64,000 bases of DNA from PALSA-505 sp035308365 (lineage in GTDB: Bacteria; Actinomycetota; Actinomycetes; Streptosporangiales; Streptosporangiaceae), in contig DATGGU010000134.1 in assembly GCA_035308365.1 (NCBI GenBank), forward strand, positions 1-64,000, read 5' to 3'. The notes under the pieces were generated by a model, which searched no databases, was not told where the DNA came from, and saw only the letters and a list, made by a program, of their open reading frames with translations. Positions 31,136-40,194 of this stretch are shown here, in pieces. A program made the position numbers and the translations under genes. The stretch's first letter is position 1. Each line of letters begins with the position of its first letter.

Positions 31136-32821
31136 TCAGACGGCGGGAAGTTCCTTCTCCATCTGCTCGGAGGTCTCGGCCTGCCGCTCGACCAGGTTGA
31201 GCATCTCTTCCCTGGGCAGCCGGGTCATCTGCGCCCAGAGGTAGATCGCCAGGGCGAACACGGCGACGATCAGCATGTCCCACCAGAACGGGATGTTGTT
31301 CCTGGCGCTGCAGCTCGCGCCCGCCCCGGCCGCACCCGAACTGCAGTAGCGGCCCTGCCAGGAGATGATGCCCATCCCGATCAGGAAGACCGGCAGCCAC
31401 TGCGCCGACTTCCAGTCCAGCGGCGGCCGCTTCGGGTCGAACATCATGGACAGGCCGATCAGCACGTAGCCGATCACGATGCAGATGCCGAGCTTCCACA
31501 CGGTGTCGAAGCCCGACCAGTAGATGATCTCGCAGGCGAAGATGAATGCCAGCGGCGACAGCACGGCCGCCCCGGGCAGCCGGTACGGCCGGCTCGCCTC
31601 GGGAACCTGCTTGCGGAAGGCGCCCAGCGACAGCGGCGCGCCGGCGTACATCAGCAGCGAGGCCGAGGTGACCAGGTTGACCAGTTGCTTCCAGCTCGGG
31701 AACGGGAGCAGGAACAGCAGGCCGAGCAGGAACGCGAGGATCAGGCTGACCCACGGGACTCCGCGCTTGTCGACCTTGGCGAAGATCTGCGGGAAGTAGC
31801 GGTTCCTGGCCAGGCCATAGCCGACGCGCGAGGTCGAGGTCTCGTACATCAGGCCGGTGCCGAACGGAGAGATGAACGCGTCCAGCCGCAGGAGGATCGA
31901 GAGCCAGGCGAACCCGGCCAGCCCCGCCAGCCCGGCGAACGGCGCGATGGCGGCCTGGCTGGTGGTCGGGAAGTGTGCCCATCCATGCGCGAGCAGGCTG
32001 TGCGGGAGCGCGGCGATGTACACGACCTGCAGCAGGGTGTAGACCAGGGCGGCGATGATGATCGCGCCGATGATCGCCCGCGGCAGGTTCCGCTGCGGGT
32101 TCTTGATCTCGCCGGCCAGTTGGTCCGCCTGCTCGAAGCCGAGCAGGGCGAACACGATGCCGGCCGTGGGGAGCGCACCGAACACGGCCTGCCAGCCGAA
32201 CGGCGTGAAGCCGCCCACGTTGAAGTTGTTCCCGTGGAACTTGGTGAACAGCACGATGATGGCCAGCACCGGAATGGCGACCTTCCACCAGGTGATGCCG
32301 GCGTTGACCTTGGAGAACAACCTCATGGCGAGGAAGTTGATCGCGGTGAAGATCGCCATCAGGGCGATCGTCAAGGCGAAGCCGGGCCCGGTGGTGACCT
32401 TCGTCGTCGAGTTGTAGATGACGAAATGGTGTGAGTCGAACCAGTACTGCCCGTACTGCATCACCGCGAAGCACTCGATCGGCGCCACGCAGACCGCCTG
32501 CAGCCAGGAGAAGAACCCGAACGATATCCCGGCGACGCTGCCGTAGGCGTAGTGCGGGAACCGGGCGGTCCCGCCGGCCACCGGGTACATCGCGCCCAGT
32601 TCGGCGTGGACGAGCGCGAGGACGATGATGATGACCGCGGCGATTCCCCACCCCAGGATGGCCGCGGTGCCAGCCGCCGTGGCCGCGTAGAACGCGCCGA
32701 ACAGCCAGCCGGAGCCGATGAGTGAGGTCTCGGACGCCCACATCGCGCCGATCAGGCCCATTTCCCGTTTCAGGCCAACGTCTGCTGGCTTGGTGGGAGT
32801 GACTACGGACTGAGTTGCCAT
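31136..32821 (-). CDS. APC-family amino-acid permease
   Basis: Membrane transporter of 561 residues with about 12-14 hydrophobic helices. The first helix reads GLIGAMWASETSLIGSGWLFG, where the unwound GSGW substrate turn is typical of the APC fold; GFEQADQLAGEIKNPQRNLPRAI is the loop after helix 6. The C-terminal tail is charged (EEMLNLVERQAETSEQMEKE). The ATG at 32821 has AGAAGG 7 nt upstream. The region around SSGAAGAGASC is a Cys-containing extracellular loop. Substrate not deducible. The 260 bp upstream show no gene and probably contain its promoter. Confidence 0.87.
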   Translation of the reverse strand: MATQSVVTPTKPADVGLKREMGLIGAMWASETSLIGSGWLFGAFYAATAAGTAAILGWGIAAVIIIVLALVHAELGAMYPVAGGTARFPHYAYGSVAGISFGFFSWLQAVCVAPIECFAVMQYGQYWFDSHHFVIYNSTTKVTTGPGFALTIALMAIFTAINFLAMRLFSKVNAGITWWKVAIPVLAIIVLFTKFHGNNFNVGGFTPFGWQAVFGALPTAGIVFALLGFEQADQLAGEIKNPQRNLPRAIIGAIIIAALVYTLLQVVYIAALPHSLLAHGWAHFPTTSQAAIAPFAGLAGLAGFAWLSILLRLDAFISPFGTGLMYETSTSRVGYGLARNRYFPQIFAKVDKRGVPWVSLILAFLLGLLFLLPFPSWKQLVNLVTSASLLMYAGAPLSLGAFRKQVPEASRPYRLPGAAVLSPLAFIFACEIIYWSGFDTVWKLGICIVIGYVLIGLSMMFDPKRPPLDWKSAQWLPVFLIGMGIISWQGRYCSSGAAGAGASCSARNNIPFWWDMLIVAVFALAIYLWAQMTRLPREEMLNLVERQAETSEQMEKELPAV

Positions 32822-33079
32822 ATCCGAACCTTCTTCCGGTCCGCGTATGCGAGCCATATGCCCGTGCGTAGGGTAGGGCTCATCGTAATGATCTTTACGG
32901 TGCCTGAAAAGTGGTCAACTCGCATCTTTTTCGTAACGCGGGCCGGGCTGGCGAGATCATGGACGAACCTCACCCCGCGCCCGCACAGCCTGCGCGAACA
33001 CGCTTAGGAGCGGTCGCATCCCATGCTGTTTCTTACCCTCGGCGGCTGCCCCGGTAACGCATCGGGCCCGCAATACGCT

Positions 33080-33670
33080 CTAGATGGCTGGGGCCGGTAT
33101 AGCGGCACCGCCGCCGGTGCGCCGGCGCTCTCTGAGCGCGGTCAGATTGACCCGGGACGAGCACCTTACCGAGCAGTAGCGCCGGGACCCGTTCGTGGTG
33201 GTGTCGATGAAGACCTGCTGGCAGGAAGGGGCCGTGCAGAACCTGAACCGGCAGGTGCCGTGCCTGGTGAGCATCGCCGCGAGGCCCATGGCGGCGGCCG
33301 CCGCGTACCGGTCGCAGACGCAACCGCTGGGCGCCAGGTGCAGGTGCCAGGGCTCGCCGTCGTGCCCGGAGATCTGTGGATGGGCCGGGTGCCGCACGAG
33401 CAGGCCATTCAGCCGGTCAACCGCTTCGGCGCCATTCCCGGCCGCGCATGCGGAGAATATCTCCCGCAACTCGGTCCGCAGCCCGCGCATCGCGTCAAGA
33501 TCACCGCGGGTGGTGCCGCTGTGTGCAAACTCAAGATCGGTCAGCAGCGCGCGGAGTCCATCGAGGCTAACGATATTGCCTCTGGCCGGTTCGCCATCAG
33601 TTCCTTCTTCACCGTCGGCAGCGCTGTTTGCCAAGCGCACGGCGAGTTCAGCGTAGGAGCTGAGATCCAC
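33080..33670 (-). CDS. ABATE/CGNR-type zinc-finger protein with altered motif
   Basis: Probable transcription regulator of 196 residues. An N-terminal helical ABATE-like region (DLSSYAELAVRLANS, LRALLTDLEFAHSG) is followed by a C-terminal zinc knuckle FRFCTAPSCQQVFID and RRYCSVRCSSRVNLTALRER. The last pair normally reads CGNR; here it is CSSR, although the four cysteines and the following basic helix are kept. GTG start with GGAAG 5 nt upstream. Stands alone. Confidence 0.75.
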   Translation of the reverse strand: MDLSSYAELAVRLANSAADGEEGTDGEPARGNIVSLDGLRALLTDLEFAHSGTTRGDLDAMRGLRTELREIFSACAAGNGAEAVDRLNGLLVRHPAHPQISGHDGEPWHLHLAPSGCVCDRYAAAAAMGLAAMLTRHGTCRFRFCTAPSCQQVFIDTTTNGSRRYCSVRCSSRVNLTALRERRRTGGGAAIPAPAI

Positions 33671-33999
33671 TCTTGCTTCCTAGTGCGGTGAGTCCGCGGT
33701 AAGGGGCAATGCCCGTCACTGAGTATTACAGACTTGCGGGCAGTACGCGATCATTCGTAAAACAAGGGCCTTTACTTTACACCTGCTGCCGGGCCCCAAG
33801 CGGGACATGTTGATTTTTGTCATCGGCGTGTCGCCCGCGGCTTGGGCCGCTCCTGGGACACCGAGCGCGTTGTGGCACAATAGCGACACGGGTGACCCCC
33901 GTACCGCGACAGACATCCGCGGCGTGTTGGCAGCCCACCGGCAGCTACCGTGCTCGGCCGGCAGGCCCGCGGAGTCCTCCTTTTCCCATGGGGGTCACT
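33671..33999 (+). other. 329-bp intergenic region before malic enzyme
   Basis: Divergent promoter region between the zinc-finger gene and malic enzyme. It contains AT-richer stretches around 33718-33790 and a possible -10 box in GGCACAATAGCG near 33870-33890. The leader between about 33895 and 33987 is GC-rich and may fold, but I recognise no riboswitch or gene. Confidence 0.35.
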
Positions 34000-35178
34000 A
34001 TGGCCGCAGAGCCAATCTTCACCCATACCTACGATCCGGTCTTCCTGCTGCATCGCGGCGGCAAGATCGCGATGCACTCGTCCGTCCAGGTCGCCGACGC
34101 CGACGACCTGGCCATGGCCTACACGCCCGGCGTGGCCAGGGTCTGCGACGCCATCGCCGAGGCGCCCGAGCTGGCCAGCCGCTACACCTGGGTGGCGAAC
34201 ACCGTGGCCGTGGTCACCGACGGCACCGCGGTGCTCGGCCTCGGCGACATCGGCCCGGCGGCGGCCATGCCGGTCATGGAGGGCAAGGCGCTGCTGTTCA
34301 AGCGCTTCGCCGGGGTGGACGCGGTGCCAATCTGCCTGGACCGCACGGACACCGATGGCATTGTCGCCACCGTGGCCGCGCTGGCGCCCAGCTTCGGCGG
34401 CATCAACCTGGAGGACATCTCCGCGCCTCGCTGCTTCGAGGTGGAGGACCGGCTCAGGGAGCTGCTGGACATCCCGGTCTTCCACGACGACCAGCACGGC
34501 ACCGCGATCGTCACGCTGGCCGCCCTGCGCGGTGCGGCCCGGCTGGCCGGGCGCGAGCTGGGCGAGCTGCGCGCGGTCGTGGCCGGGGCCGGCGCGTCCG
34601 GCGTGGCGGTCACGAAGATCCTGCTGCGGGCCGGCATCGGCGACATCGCGCTGGCCGACAGCAAGGGGATGATCTACCGGGGCCGGGACGGGCTGAACCC
34701 GGTCAAGGCCGCGCTGGCCGAGGTCACCAACAAGACCGGGCACACCGGGTCGACCGAGGAAGCGCTGCGCGGTGCGGACGTGTTCATCGGGCTGTCCGGT
34801 AGCACGGTGCCGGAGCCGGCCATCGCCGCCATGGCCCCGCGCTCGATCGTGTTCGCGCTGTCCAATCCCGAGCCGGAGGTGCACCCGGACCTGGCCAGGG
34901 CGCACGCCCTGGTGGTGGCCACCGGGCGCAGCGACTTCCCGAACCAGATCAACAACGTGCTGGCCTTCCCCGGCGTGTTCCGCGGCGCGCTCGACGTGCG
35001 CGCCGCCGCGATCACCGAGGGGATGAAGCTGGCTGCCGCCGGCGCGCTGGCCGGCCTGATCGGCGATGACCTGGCGCCGGACTACGTCATCCCCGGCGCG
35101 TTCGACGAGCGGGTCGCGCCAGCGGTGGCCGCCGCCGTGGCCGCCCAGGCCCGGGCCGAGGGAGTCGCCCGCGCCTGA
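34000..35178 (+). CDS. NAD(P)-dependent malic enzyme
   Basis: Converts malate to pyruvate and CO2. The 392-residue short-form protein has the catalytic Tyr/Lys region AMAYTPGVARVC and EGKALLFKRFAGVDAVPI, metal ligands in NLEDISAPRCFEVE and PVFHDDQHGTAIV, and an NAD site VVAGAGASGVAVTK. The C-terminus FALSNPEPEVHPDLA and QINNVLAFPGVFRGALDV is diagnostic. Start: the ATG at 34000 with GGGGGT 4 nt upstream; an ATG at 33988 would add four residues. Confidence 0.94.
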   Translation: MAAEPIFTHTYDPVFLLHRGGKIAMHSSVQVADADDLAMAYTPGVARVCDAIAEAPELASRYTWVANTVAVVTDGTAVLGLGDIGPAAAMPVMEGKALLFKRFAGVDAVPICLDRTDTDGIVATVAALAPSFGGINLEDISAPRCFEVEDRLRELLDIPVFHDDQHGTAIVTLAALRGAARLAGRELGELRAVVAGAGASGVAVTKILLRAGIGDIALADSKGMIYRGRDGLNPVKAALAEVTNKTGHTGSTEEALRGADVFIGLSGSTVPEPAIAAMAPRSIVFALSNPEPEVHPDLARAHALVVATGRSDFPNQINNVLAFPGVFRGALDVRAAAITEGMKLAAAGALAGLIGDDLAPDYVIPGAFDERVAPAVAAAVAAQARAEGVARA

Positions 35179-35203
35179 CCGCCCGTCCGGCGCCAGTCAC
35201 TTA

Positions 35204-35390
35204 CCGCCCGGGCGCGGCCATTCATCGCCCCGGGCGGCACTCGCAACCCCGGGCGGCACTACCCGGCGCTGGGCACCTGCCGCCCGGGCGCGGCCATCTA
35301 TCGCCCGGGCGGCACTCGCAACCCCGGACGGCACTACCCGGCGCTAAGCACCTGCCGCCCGGGCGCGGCCATCCATCACCCGGGCGGCTA
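35204..35390. repeat. Tandem repeat of about 76 bp
   Basis: CCGCCCGGGCGCGGCC recurs at 35204, 35280 and 35355, giving units of 76 and 75 bp and a partial third unit. Each full unit carries the same internal pair of CGGGCGGCACT motifs. It fills the gap between malic enzyme and the MDR gene and ends 12 bp before the latter's start. Confidence 0.85.
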
Positions 35391-35401
35391 GGGTTCTTCG
35401 C

Positions 35402-36364
35402 ATGTTCGCTGTTACCGCTGCGCGCTTCAACGCCGAGGATCCGCTCGCCGGGCTGGAACTGGGGGAGCGGCCGGATCCCACACCGCCGGACGGCTGGACG
35501 ACGGTCACGGTCAAGGCCACATCGCTGAATCATCACGACGTGTGGTCGCTGCGCGGTGTGGGGCTCGCTGAGGACCGCCTGCCCATGATCCTTGGCTGCG
35601 ACGCCGCCGGGCTCGACGAGAACGGCAACCCCGTCGTGGTCTACGGAGTCGTCGGCGACGCCACCGGCGGCGACGAGACGCTCGACCCGAAACGTTCTCT
35701 GCTGTCCGAACGCTACAACGGCACGTTCGCCGAGAAGGTCGCGGTGCCCCGGCGCAACCTGCTGCCCAAGCCGGACGCACTGTCCTTCGAGGAGGCCGCC
35801 TGCCTGCCGACGGCCTACCTGACGGCGTACCGGATGCTGTTCGGCGCGGCCGGGGCCGAGCCAGGCGCGACCATCCTGGTCCAGGGCGCCGGTGGCGGGG
35901 TGGCAACCGCGCTGATCCTGCTCGGCCGGGCCGGCGGGTACCGGATCTGGGTGACCAGCCGCAGCGAGGCCAAACGGGACCGCGCGGTCAAGCTCGGCGC
36001 CGACCAGGCGTTCCCGACCGGGGAGCGGCTGCCCGAACGGGTGGACGCGGTGATGGAGACGGTCGGCGAGGCGACCTGGAAGCATTCGCTGCGCGCGGTC
36101 AAGCCGGGCGGGCGGATCGTGGTCTCCGGCGCGACCAGCGGCCCGGCCCCATCGGCCGACCTGACCAGGGTGTTCTTCCTTCAGCTCTCGGTGGTCGGCT
36201 CGACCATGGGCTCACGCGACCAGCTCGGCCGGCTCATGCGGTTCTGTGAGCAGACCGGGGTCCGGCCGCTGATCGACCGGGTGCTGCCGCTGACTCAGGC
36301 CGGGGACGGCTTCGCGGCCATGGCCTCGGGCGATGTGTTCGGCAAGATCGTGTTCACCGTCTAG
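35402..36364 (+). CDS. MDR-family quinone oxidoreductase-like dehydrogenase
   Basis: NAD(P)H-dependent reductase of 320 residues with a GroES-like N-terminal domain (TSLNHHDVWSLRGVG) and a Rossmann domain whose dinucleotide loop is LVQGAGGGVATALILLG. The final FGKIVFTV is typical of the family. It lacks the four-cysteine structural zinc lobe. Substrate unknown. No SD is evident because the tandem repeat reaches almost to the ATG. Confidence 0.87.
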   Translation: MFAVTAARFNAEDPLAGLELGERPDPTPPDGWTTVTVKATSLNHHDVWSLRGVGLAEDRLPMILGCDAAGLDENGNPVVVYGVVGDATGGDETLDPKRSLLSERYNGTFAEKVAVPRRNLLPKPDALSFEEAACLPTAYLTAYRMLFGAAGAEPGATILVQGAGGGVATALILLGRAGGYRIWVTSRSEAKRDRAVKLGADQAFPTGERLPERVDAVMETVGEATWKHSLRAVKPGGRIVVSGATSGPAPSADLTRVFFLQLSVVGSTMGSRDQLGRLMRFCEQTGVRPLIDRVLPLTQAGDGFAAMASGDVFGKIVFTV

Positions 36365-36380
36365 CGCCGGGCAACAGCAC

Positions 36381-36414
36381 GCGGCCCGCCACCCCACCGG
36401 GAGTGGCGGGCCGC
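36381..36414. terminator. Bidirectional terminator hairpin
   Basis: GCGGCCCGCCAC (36381-36392) pairs perfectly with GTGGCGGGCCGC (36403-36414) across a 10-nt loop, between two convergent genes. Confidence 0.78.
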
Positions 36415-36460
36415 ACGCCGCTGGCCCGGACGGCCACGCAGCCTGCTCCGCTGAGGTGGA

Positions 36461-37645
36461 TTACGTGTTCTGCTCCGCCAGGACAAGGTCGGTACCCGAG
36501 CCGTCCACCCAGAACCCCACGGCGGTGCAGTCGACGTTGGACCGGCAGGACACCGCCGACATGGAGCTGTTGGCCGCCCCCGGCGGGATCACCGTGCTCT
36601 GGAACTTCCAGCTCGTCCCGTTCCAATGCTCGGCCAGCGTCAGGTTGTGCCCGTTCTTACGCTCGTACCCGACGGCCGTGCACGGCCCGAACGTGGTGCA
36701 CGACACCCCGGCGAGCCCGGCCGCCTTGGCCGTCGTCAGCGGAGCGGTCGGCTGCGGCGTCCAGCTGGCGCCGTTCCAGAACTCCGACAGCCCCAGTAGC
36801 TTGGTGCCGGACGAATAGGTGCCCACCGCGAAGCACGCGCTCGCATTCCGGCACGCCACACCCTCGAACAGCCCGTCGGTCCCGCCGGCCGGCTCGGGCG
36901 TCGTCATGATCGACCAGTTCGTGCCGTTCCAGGACTCGGCCAGCAGGGTGTAGCTCGGCGACAGGTAGTACCCCACCGCGATGCACGATGCCGGCGAGGT
37001 GCAGTAAACCTTGTTGAGCTGGTTGTTGGTGGCGCCCGACGGGTCTGGCGTGCTGTGCATGGTCCACGTGCTGCCGTTCAGGGTCTCGGCAAAGGTGAAC
37101 TGGTCCCCGCCCGCCGTGCGGTAGATCCCCACGGCCGTACACTTCTGGCCCGACACGCAATAATCGCTGAGCAGGTAGCTGCTGGCGGCCCCGGACGGCG
37201 CTGGCAGGCTCTTGGCCGTCCAGACCGACCCGTTCGACTTCTCCACCAGCGGCACGAGTTTGCCATTCTTGAGCACGTCGCCCACCGCGATGCAGATCCC
37301 GACGAACGGGCAGGACACGCCGGACAGATTACTGTTACTGGCGTTGGGGATGTTTTCGAGCGTCCAGGACGAGCCATTCCACGCGTCCGCGAACGCCACG
37401 AAGACGCTGCCGCTCAGCTCCGAGCCCCCGATGGCGACACAGGAACTCCCGGTCGTGCAGGACACGTCGGCCAGGTCGCTCCCGAGCGCCCCGGCCGGCA
37501 CCGGCGGGTTCTGCAACGCCCAGGCCGCGTCGGCGGCCTGCGCCCCGATCAGCGTGATCGGGACGCTGATCGCGAGGGCAACCGCGATCCGCGCGGCCGC
37601 CGCCCGCCAGGCCGTTTTCTTGATCACTTCTGTCGCTCTGGACAC
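36461..37645 (-). CDS. Secreted seven-repeat beta-propeller-like protein
   Basis: Exported protein of 394 residues with a signal peptide (basic N-terminus, IAVALAISVPITLIG, cleavage near ADAA). Seven repeats of about 48 residues follow. Each has a V-x-C-x5-6-C-x-A-V-G core (LADVSC, LSGVSC, LLSDYC, LNKVYC, FEGVAC, LAGVSC, MSAVSC) and an E-x-WNG-x-SW strand. Seven units suggest one seven-bladed propeller with a disulfide per blade. No catalytic motif is visible. GTG start after GAGGGGTGGGG. Ligand unknown. Confidence 0.85.
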   Translation of the reverse strand: MSRATEVIKKTAWRAAAARIAVALAISVPITLIGAQAADAAWALQNPPVPAGALGSDLADVSCTTGSSCVAIGGSELSGSVFVAFADAWNGSSWTLENIPNASNSNLSGVSCPFVGICIAVGDVLKNGKLVPLVEKSNGSVWTAKSLPAPSGAASSYLLSDYCVSGQKCTAVGIYRTAGGDQFTFAETLNGSTWTMHSTPDPSGATNNQLNKVYCTSPASCIAVGYYLSPSYTLLAESWNGTNWSIMTTPEPAGGTDGLFEGVACRNASACFAVGTYSSGTKLLGLSEFWNGASWTPQPTAPLTTAKAAGLAGVSCTTFGPCTAVGYERKNGHNLTLAEHWNGTSWKFQSTVIPPGAANSSMSAVSCRSNVDCTAVGFWVDGSGTDLVLAEQNT

Positions 37646-37913
37646 CGGTCCCCACCCCTCAAGTTAGGCAAAATCTGGGCAATTATCGCAGTAGGGGTGG
37701 ATAGGCGCCATAGGCCCGGCCGGCCGTCCCTCCCGAGCCAGCCAACGTTTCCCGTTCTTGAAACCATAAGCTCTTTTACGATGCACTCAGCGTCGCTGGT
37801 CACCACGGGACTCGGCCCAAGCCGATCCAGCCCAGGCAGACTGGTCGGTAAGTGACAAGCCGGCGCATCTGACCGTCGGTGGCCGTCGGAGTTACAGCCG
37901 TCTTCGCCGGGGA

Positions 37914-38024
37914 TCAGGTCAGGTCGGACTTCCCGGCCCTGATCTTCGCCGTGAACGGCCGCCAGTCCCCGGGGGCCGGTATCAGCGACGACATGCCCTC
38001 GCCGCCGGCATCATCATCTGGGCG
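37914..38024 (-). pseudogene. Truncated DUF397 relic
   Basis: A 36-codon open stretch ending at a TGA reads LIPAPGDWRPFTAKIRAGK, the C-terminal end of DUF397 proteins. A TAA precedes it and no start or N-terminal half is present, and the usual XRE partner is missing. It is a decayed fragment. Confidence 0.6.
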
Positions 38025-38339
38025 TTAGGGCTCGCCGTGGAATAACCCGTTGGGTCTTGGTGCACCTGCAACCCTGCGACCTGCGAAGACTGACCTCCAC
38101 TAGCAAGATCAACCTGCGGGTTACTGGTCGGCGCCTCCTTACGCGCCCAGTTTTGAACGACCTCCCCTGCCCCGTGGACTGCGCGGCCCTCCCACGTCCC
38201 GGCCGTCGGGTCATGTCGTGGTTGTGACAGCGTGGACTACCTGCGGCGCTCCGCCAATTGCCGCAAAGCCCGGGCCCCCTCGCCACCCTCGTCCGCACCC
38301 CGGCCAAGGTTGTGAACGGGCTACACCTGAACCTGATGA
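38025..38339. other. Non-coding stretch
   Basis: About 315 bp with no convincing gene on either strand. CAGTTTTGAACGACCTC at 38149-38165 faintly resembles a terminus of the repeat-element family, but no matching left end is found. Confidence 0.35.
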
Positions 38340-39035
38340 TCACCCGTGTCCGGGGTCCAGGAGGTGGGTCTTGTCCACGCAACCTTTCTCGTTGAAAATT
38401 ACCGGCCAGGCCGCGTGGCGAGCCACGCTGCCGTCGAAGCCGAGGGCGACGAAGTCGCGGTAGGGGGTTCCCTGCTGGGTGTAGTAGACCGTGCTGCCCA
38501 GCGAGTGGAACGTGCCGGGGCGGATCATCTGCACGACCGCCCAGATGTAGAGGTTGTGGAATCCATGGTCGTTCCCGGGCGGCAGCGTGTAGCCGTGCGG
38601 CGGCAGCAGGGCCTGCACGTTGCAGCCGGCCGGGCCGAGCCGGCTGGAACGCGGGAAGTGAAAGACCGGCGGGTCGGTGACATACAGCCCGCCGGGGTCA
38701 TAGTGCGCCGGGGCGATCTTCACCTCGGTCACCCGGGCGACCGTGCCGATCCCACGCCCGGTGATGGTGACGTTGGTGATGGTCAGCGGCGCGCCGCTGT
38801 GGTTGTAGAAGGCGAGATTCAGCACCCCGAGCCTGGCTCCGGGGGGCAAGGCGCGAATGCCCATGTCCGCTTCACCTCCACCAGGGAGGCTGAGCGCGGT
38901 TCCAGCGGCGATGCCGCCGCGGGAGGAGGCTGTCACCGCCACGGCCACGGCCACCGCCAGCACGGCCAGCAGCCATCCCAGCCGCCGGCCGGGGCGGCTA
39001 GTTCCCCGTGGGGGGGCTGGCAGTGGAGGGGTCAA
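38340..39035 (-). CDS. Membrane-anchored or secreted protein of unknown function
   Basis: Protein of 231 residues with a single N-terminal hydrophobic segment (LGWLLAVLAVAVAVAVTAS) and an extracellular part that looks beta-rich (LGVLNLAFYNHSGAPLTITNVTI). Two cysteines (AGCNVQ and EKGCVD) may pair. I do not recognise a family. The TTG start at 39035 lies 38 bp inside the end of the upstream secreted-protein gene, so the two are coupled and probably act together. Confidence 0.65.
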   Translation of the reverse strand: MTPPLPAPPRGTSRPGRRLGWLLAVLAVAVAVAVTASSRGGIAAGTALSLPGGGEADMGIRALPPGARLGVLNLAFYNHSGAPLTITNVTITGRGIGTVARVTEVKIAPAHYDPGGLYVTDPPVFHFPRSSRLGPAGCNVQALLPPHGYTLPPGNDHGFHNLYIWAVVQMIRPGTFHSLGSTVYYTQQGTPYRDFVALGFDGSVARHAAWPVIFNEKGCVDKTHLLDPGHG

Positions 39036-40194
39036 GGCAGTCCGCCTGGACGATCGTGGCCGTTGACGGGTCAGTGTTGTAGCCCCACATGACCTCCTCC
39101 TCCGGGGAGTTACATCCGGAGGGGTGGTACCACCATTGCTGCTTGGTGATGCTGCCGTAGGTCGCCCAGTCCGTCACATTGATGAAGCCGGCCCCGGCAA
39201 GCTCGAATTCGTAGGTCTGCCGGGTACCCGAAGACCGGCCCCACCCCGAATTCTCTGGGGTTAGCGGGAACCAGCAGGTGCCGGGTCCGCCGCAGTAGGT
39301 GAACTGGGGGACGTGGTAGTTGACATAGCCGATCTTGCTGCCGTCCTTCCAGTAGTCCGGGTTGTCGTTCGTCACATAGCCCTCGAAGTGGTTGGGCTGC
39401 CACTCGTAGTAGTCCCAGCAGGTGTAGCGGCCGCAGCCCTGGATGTGGTATTCGAGGAACAGGTAGCTGGCCCACAGGTACTGATGAATCGGGCCGTCCT
39501 CCCACCATGGGGCATCAACTTCACGGTTGGTCTCCTCCAGCATGCTGCCCTGCAGCCCCCAGCCCGCGCCCACGTTCTCAAGCGGCACGCTGATGACGGT
39601 CTGGCGGGCGGTGGATGAGGTGTAGGTGTAATCCAGCTGGGTGCTCATCCCCTCGCCGCTGTTCATCGCCAGCACCTGCACATACCGGTACTGGCTAGCC
39701 ACCGCCCCATCGGGGACCAAGGAAGAACTGGTGCCCTGCGGGACCGGGGGGCCCACCAGCGGCTGGCCGGCCGGGTCGAGCAGGGCGCTGGCCGTGCCGC
39801 TGTTGCCGGTGTTCAGGGTGAGCACCTCGTGCTCGATGATCAGGTGCCTGGCCGGGTCGGAGCCGACCACCACCGCGTTGAACGCGTCGTTCACCCCGCC
39901 CCCGGCATCGCCCAGGTCGCCAGCCGAAACCATGCTGGTATCCAGCGGCAGTCTCACCGTGCCGGCGGAGTCACTGGTGGCCTCGCCCATGAGCTGAAAC
40001 GGCACCCCGGAAGTGATCCCCGACGGGTAGTAGTAGACGCTGACATCCGCCCCGGCCATCGCCGAACCGTCCGCCTCGGTCAGCGTCATCGTCAGCGTCG
40101 TCGCCGAGCTGGCCGACGCGGAAGACGCGGGCGTGAGTAACGCCAGCCCTAGCAGCAGGGCGGTGGTGAGCACGGCTGACTTGGATCGCTTCAT
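38998..40194 (-). CDS. Secreted protein of unknown function
   Basis: Exported protein of 398 residues. Signal peptide MKRSKSAVLTTALLLGLALL with cleavage near ASA. An N-terminal beta-sandwich-like region (LTMTLTEADGSAMAGADVSVYYY, DSAGTVRLPL) resembles carboxypeptidase-regulatory or Cna-B folds. The C-terminal half is rich in Trp and Tyr (APWWEDGPIHQYLWASYLF, CWDYYEWQPNHFEGY) with paired cysteines in GCGRYTC and CGGPGTC, suggesting a surface-binding domain. The ATG at 40194 has GGGGG about 10 nt upstream. Not recognised. Confidence 0.72.
   Translation of the reverse strand: MKRSKSAVLTTALLLGLALLTPASSASASSATTLTMTLTEADGSAMAGADVSVYYYPSGITSGVPFQLMGEATSDSAGTVRLPLDTSMVSAGDLGDAGGGVNDAFNAVVVGSDPARHLIIEHEVLTLNTGNSGTASALLDPAGQPLVGPPVPQGTSSSLVPDGAVASQYRYVQVLAMNSGEGMSTQLDYTYTSSTARQTVISVPLENVGAGWGLQGSMLEETNREVDAPWWEDGPIHQYLWASYLFLEYHIQGCGRYTCWDYYEWQPNHFEGYVTNDNPDYWKDGSKIGYVNYHVPQFTYCGGPGTCWFPLTPENSGWGRSSGTRQTYEFELAGAGFINVTDWATYGSITKQQWWYHPSGCNSPEEEVMWGYNTDPSTATIVQADCLDPSTASPPTGN

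Noticed and set aside
33895..33987. Riboswitch in the malic enzyme leader
   Set aside because: The leader is GC-rich and may fold, but I could not match it to any riboswitch consensus I know.
38149..38165. Possible fifth copy of the palindromic repeat element
   Set aside because: Only one end (CAGTTTTGAACGACCTC) is similar, and no left terminus is found at the expected distance.
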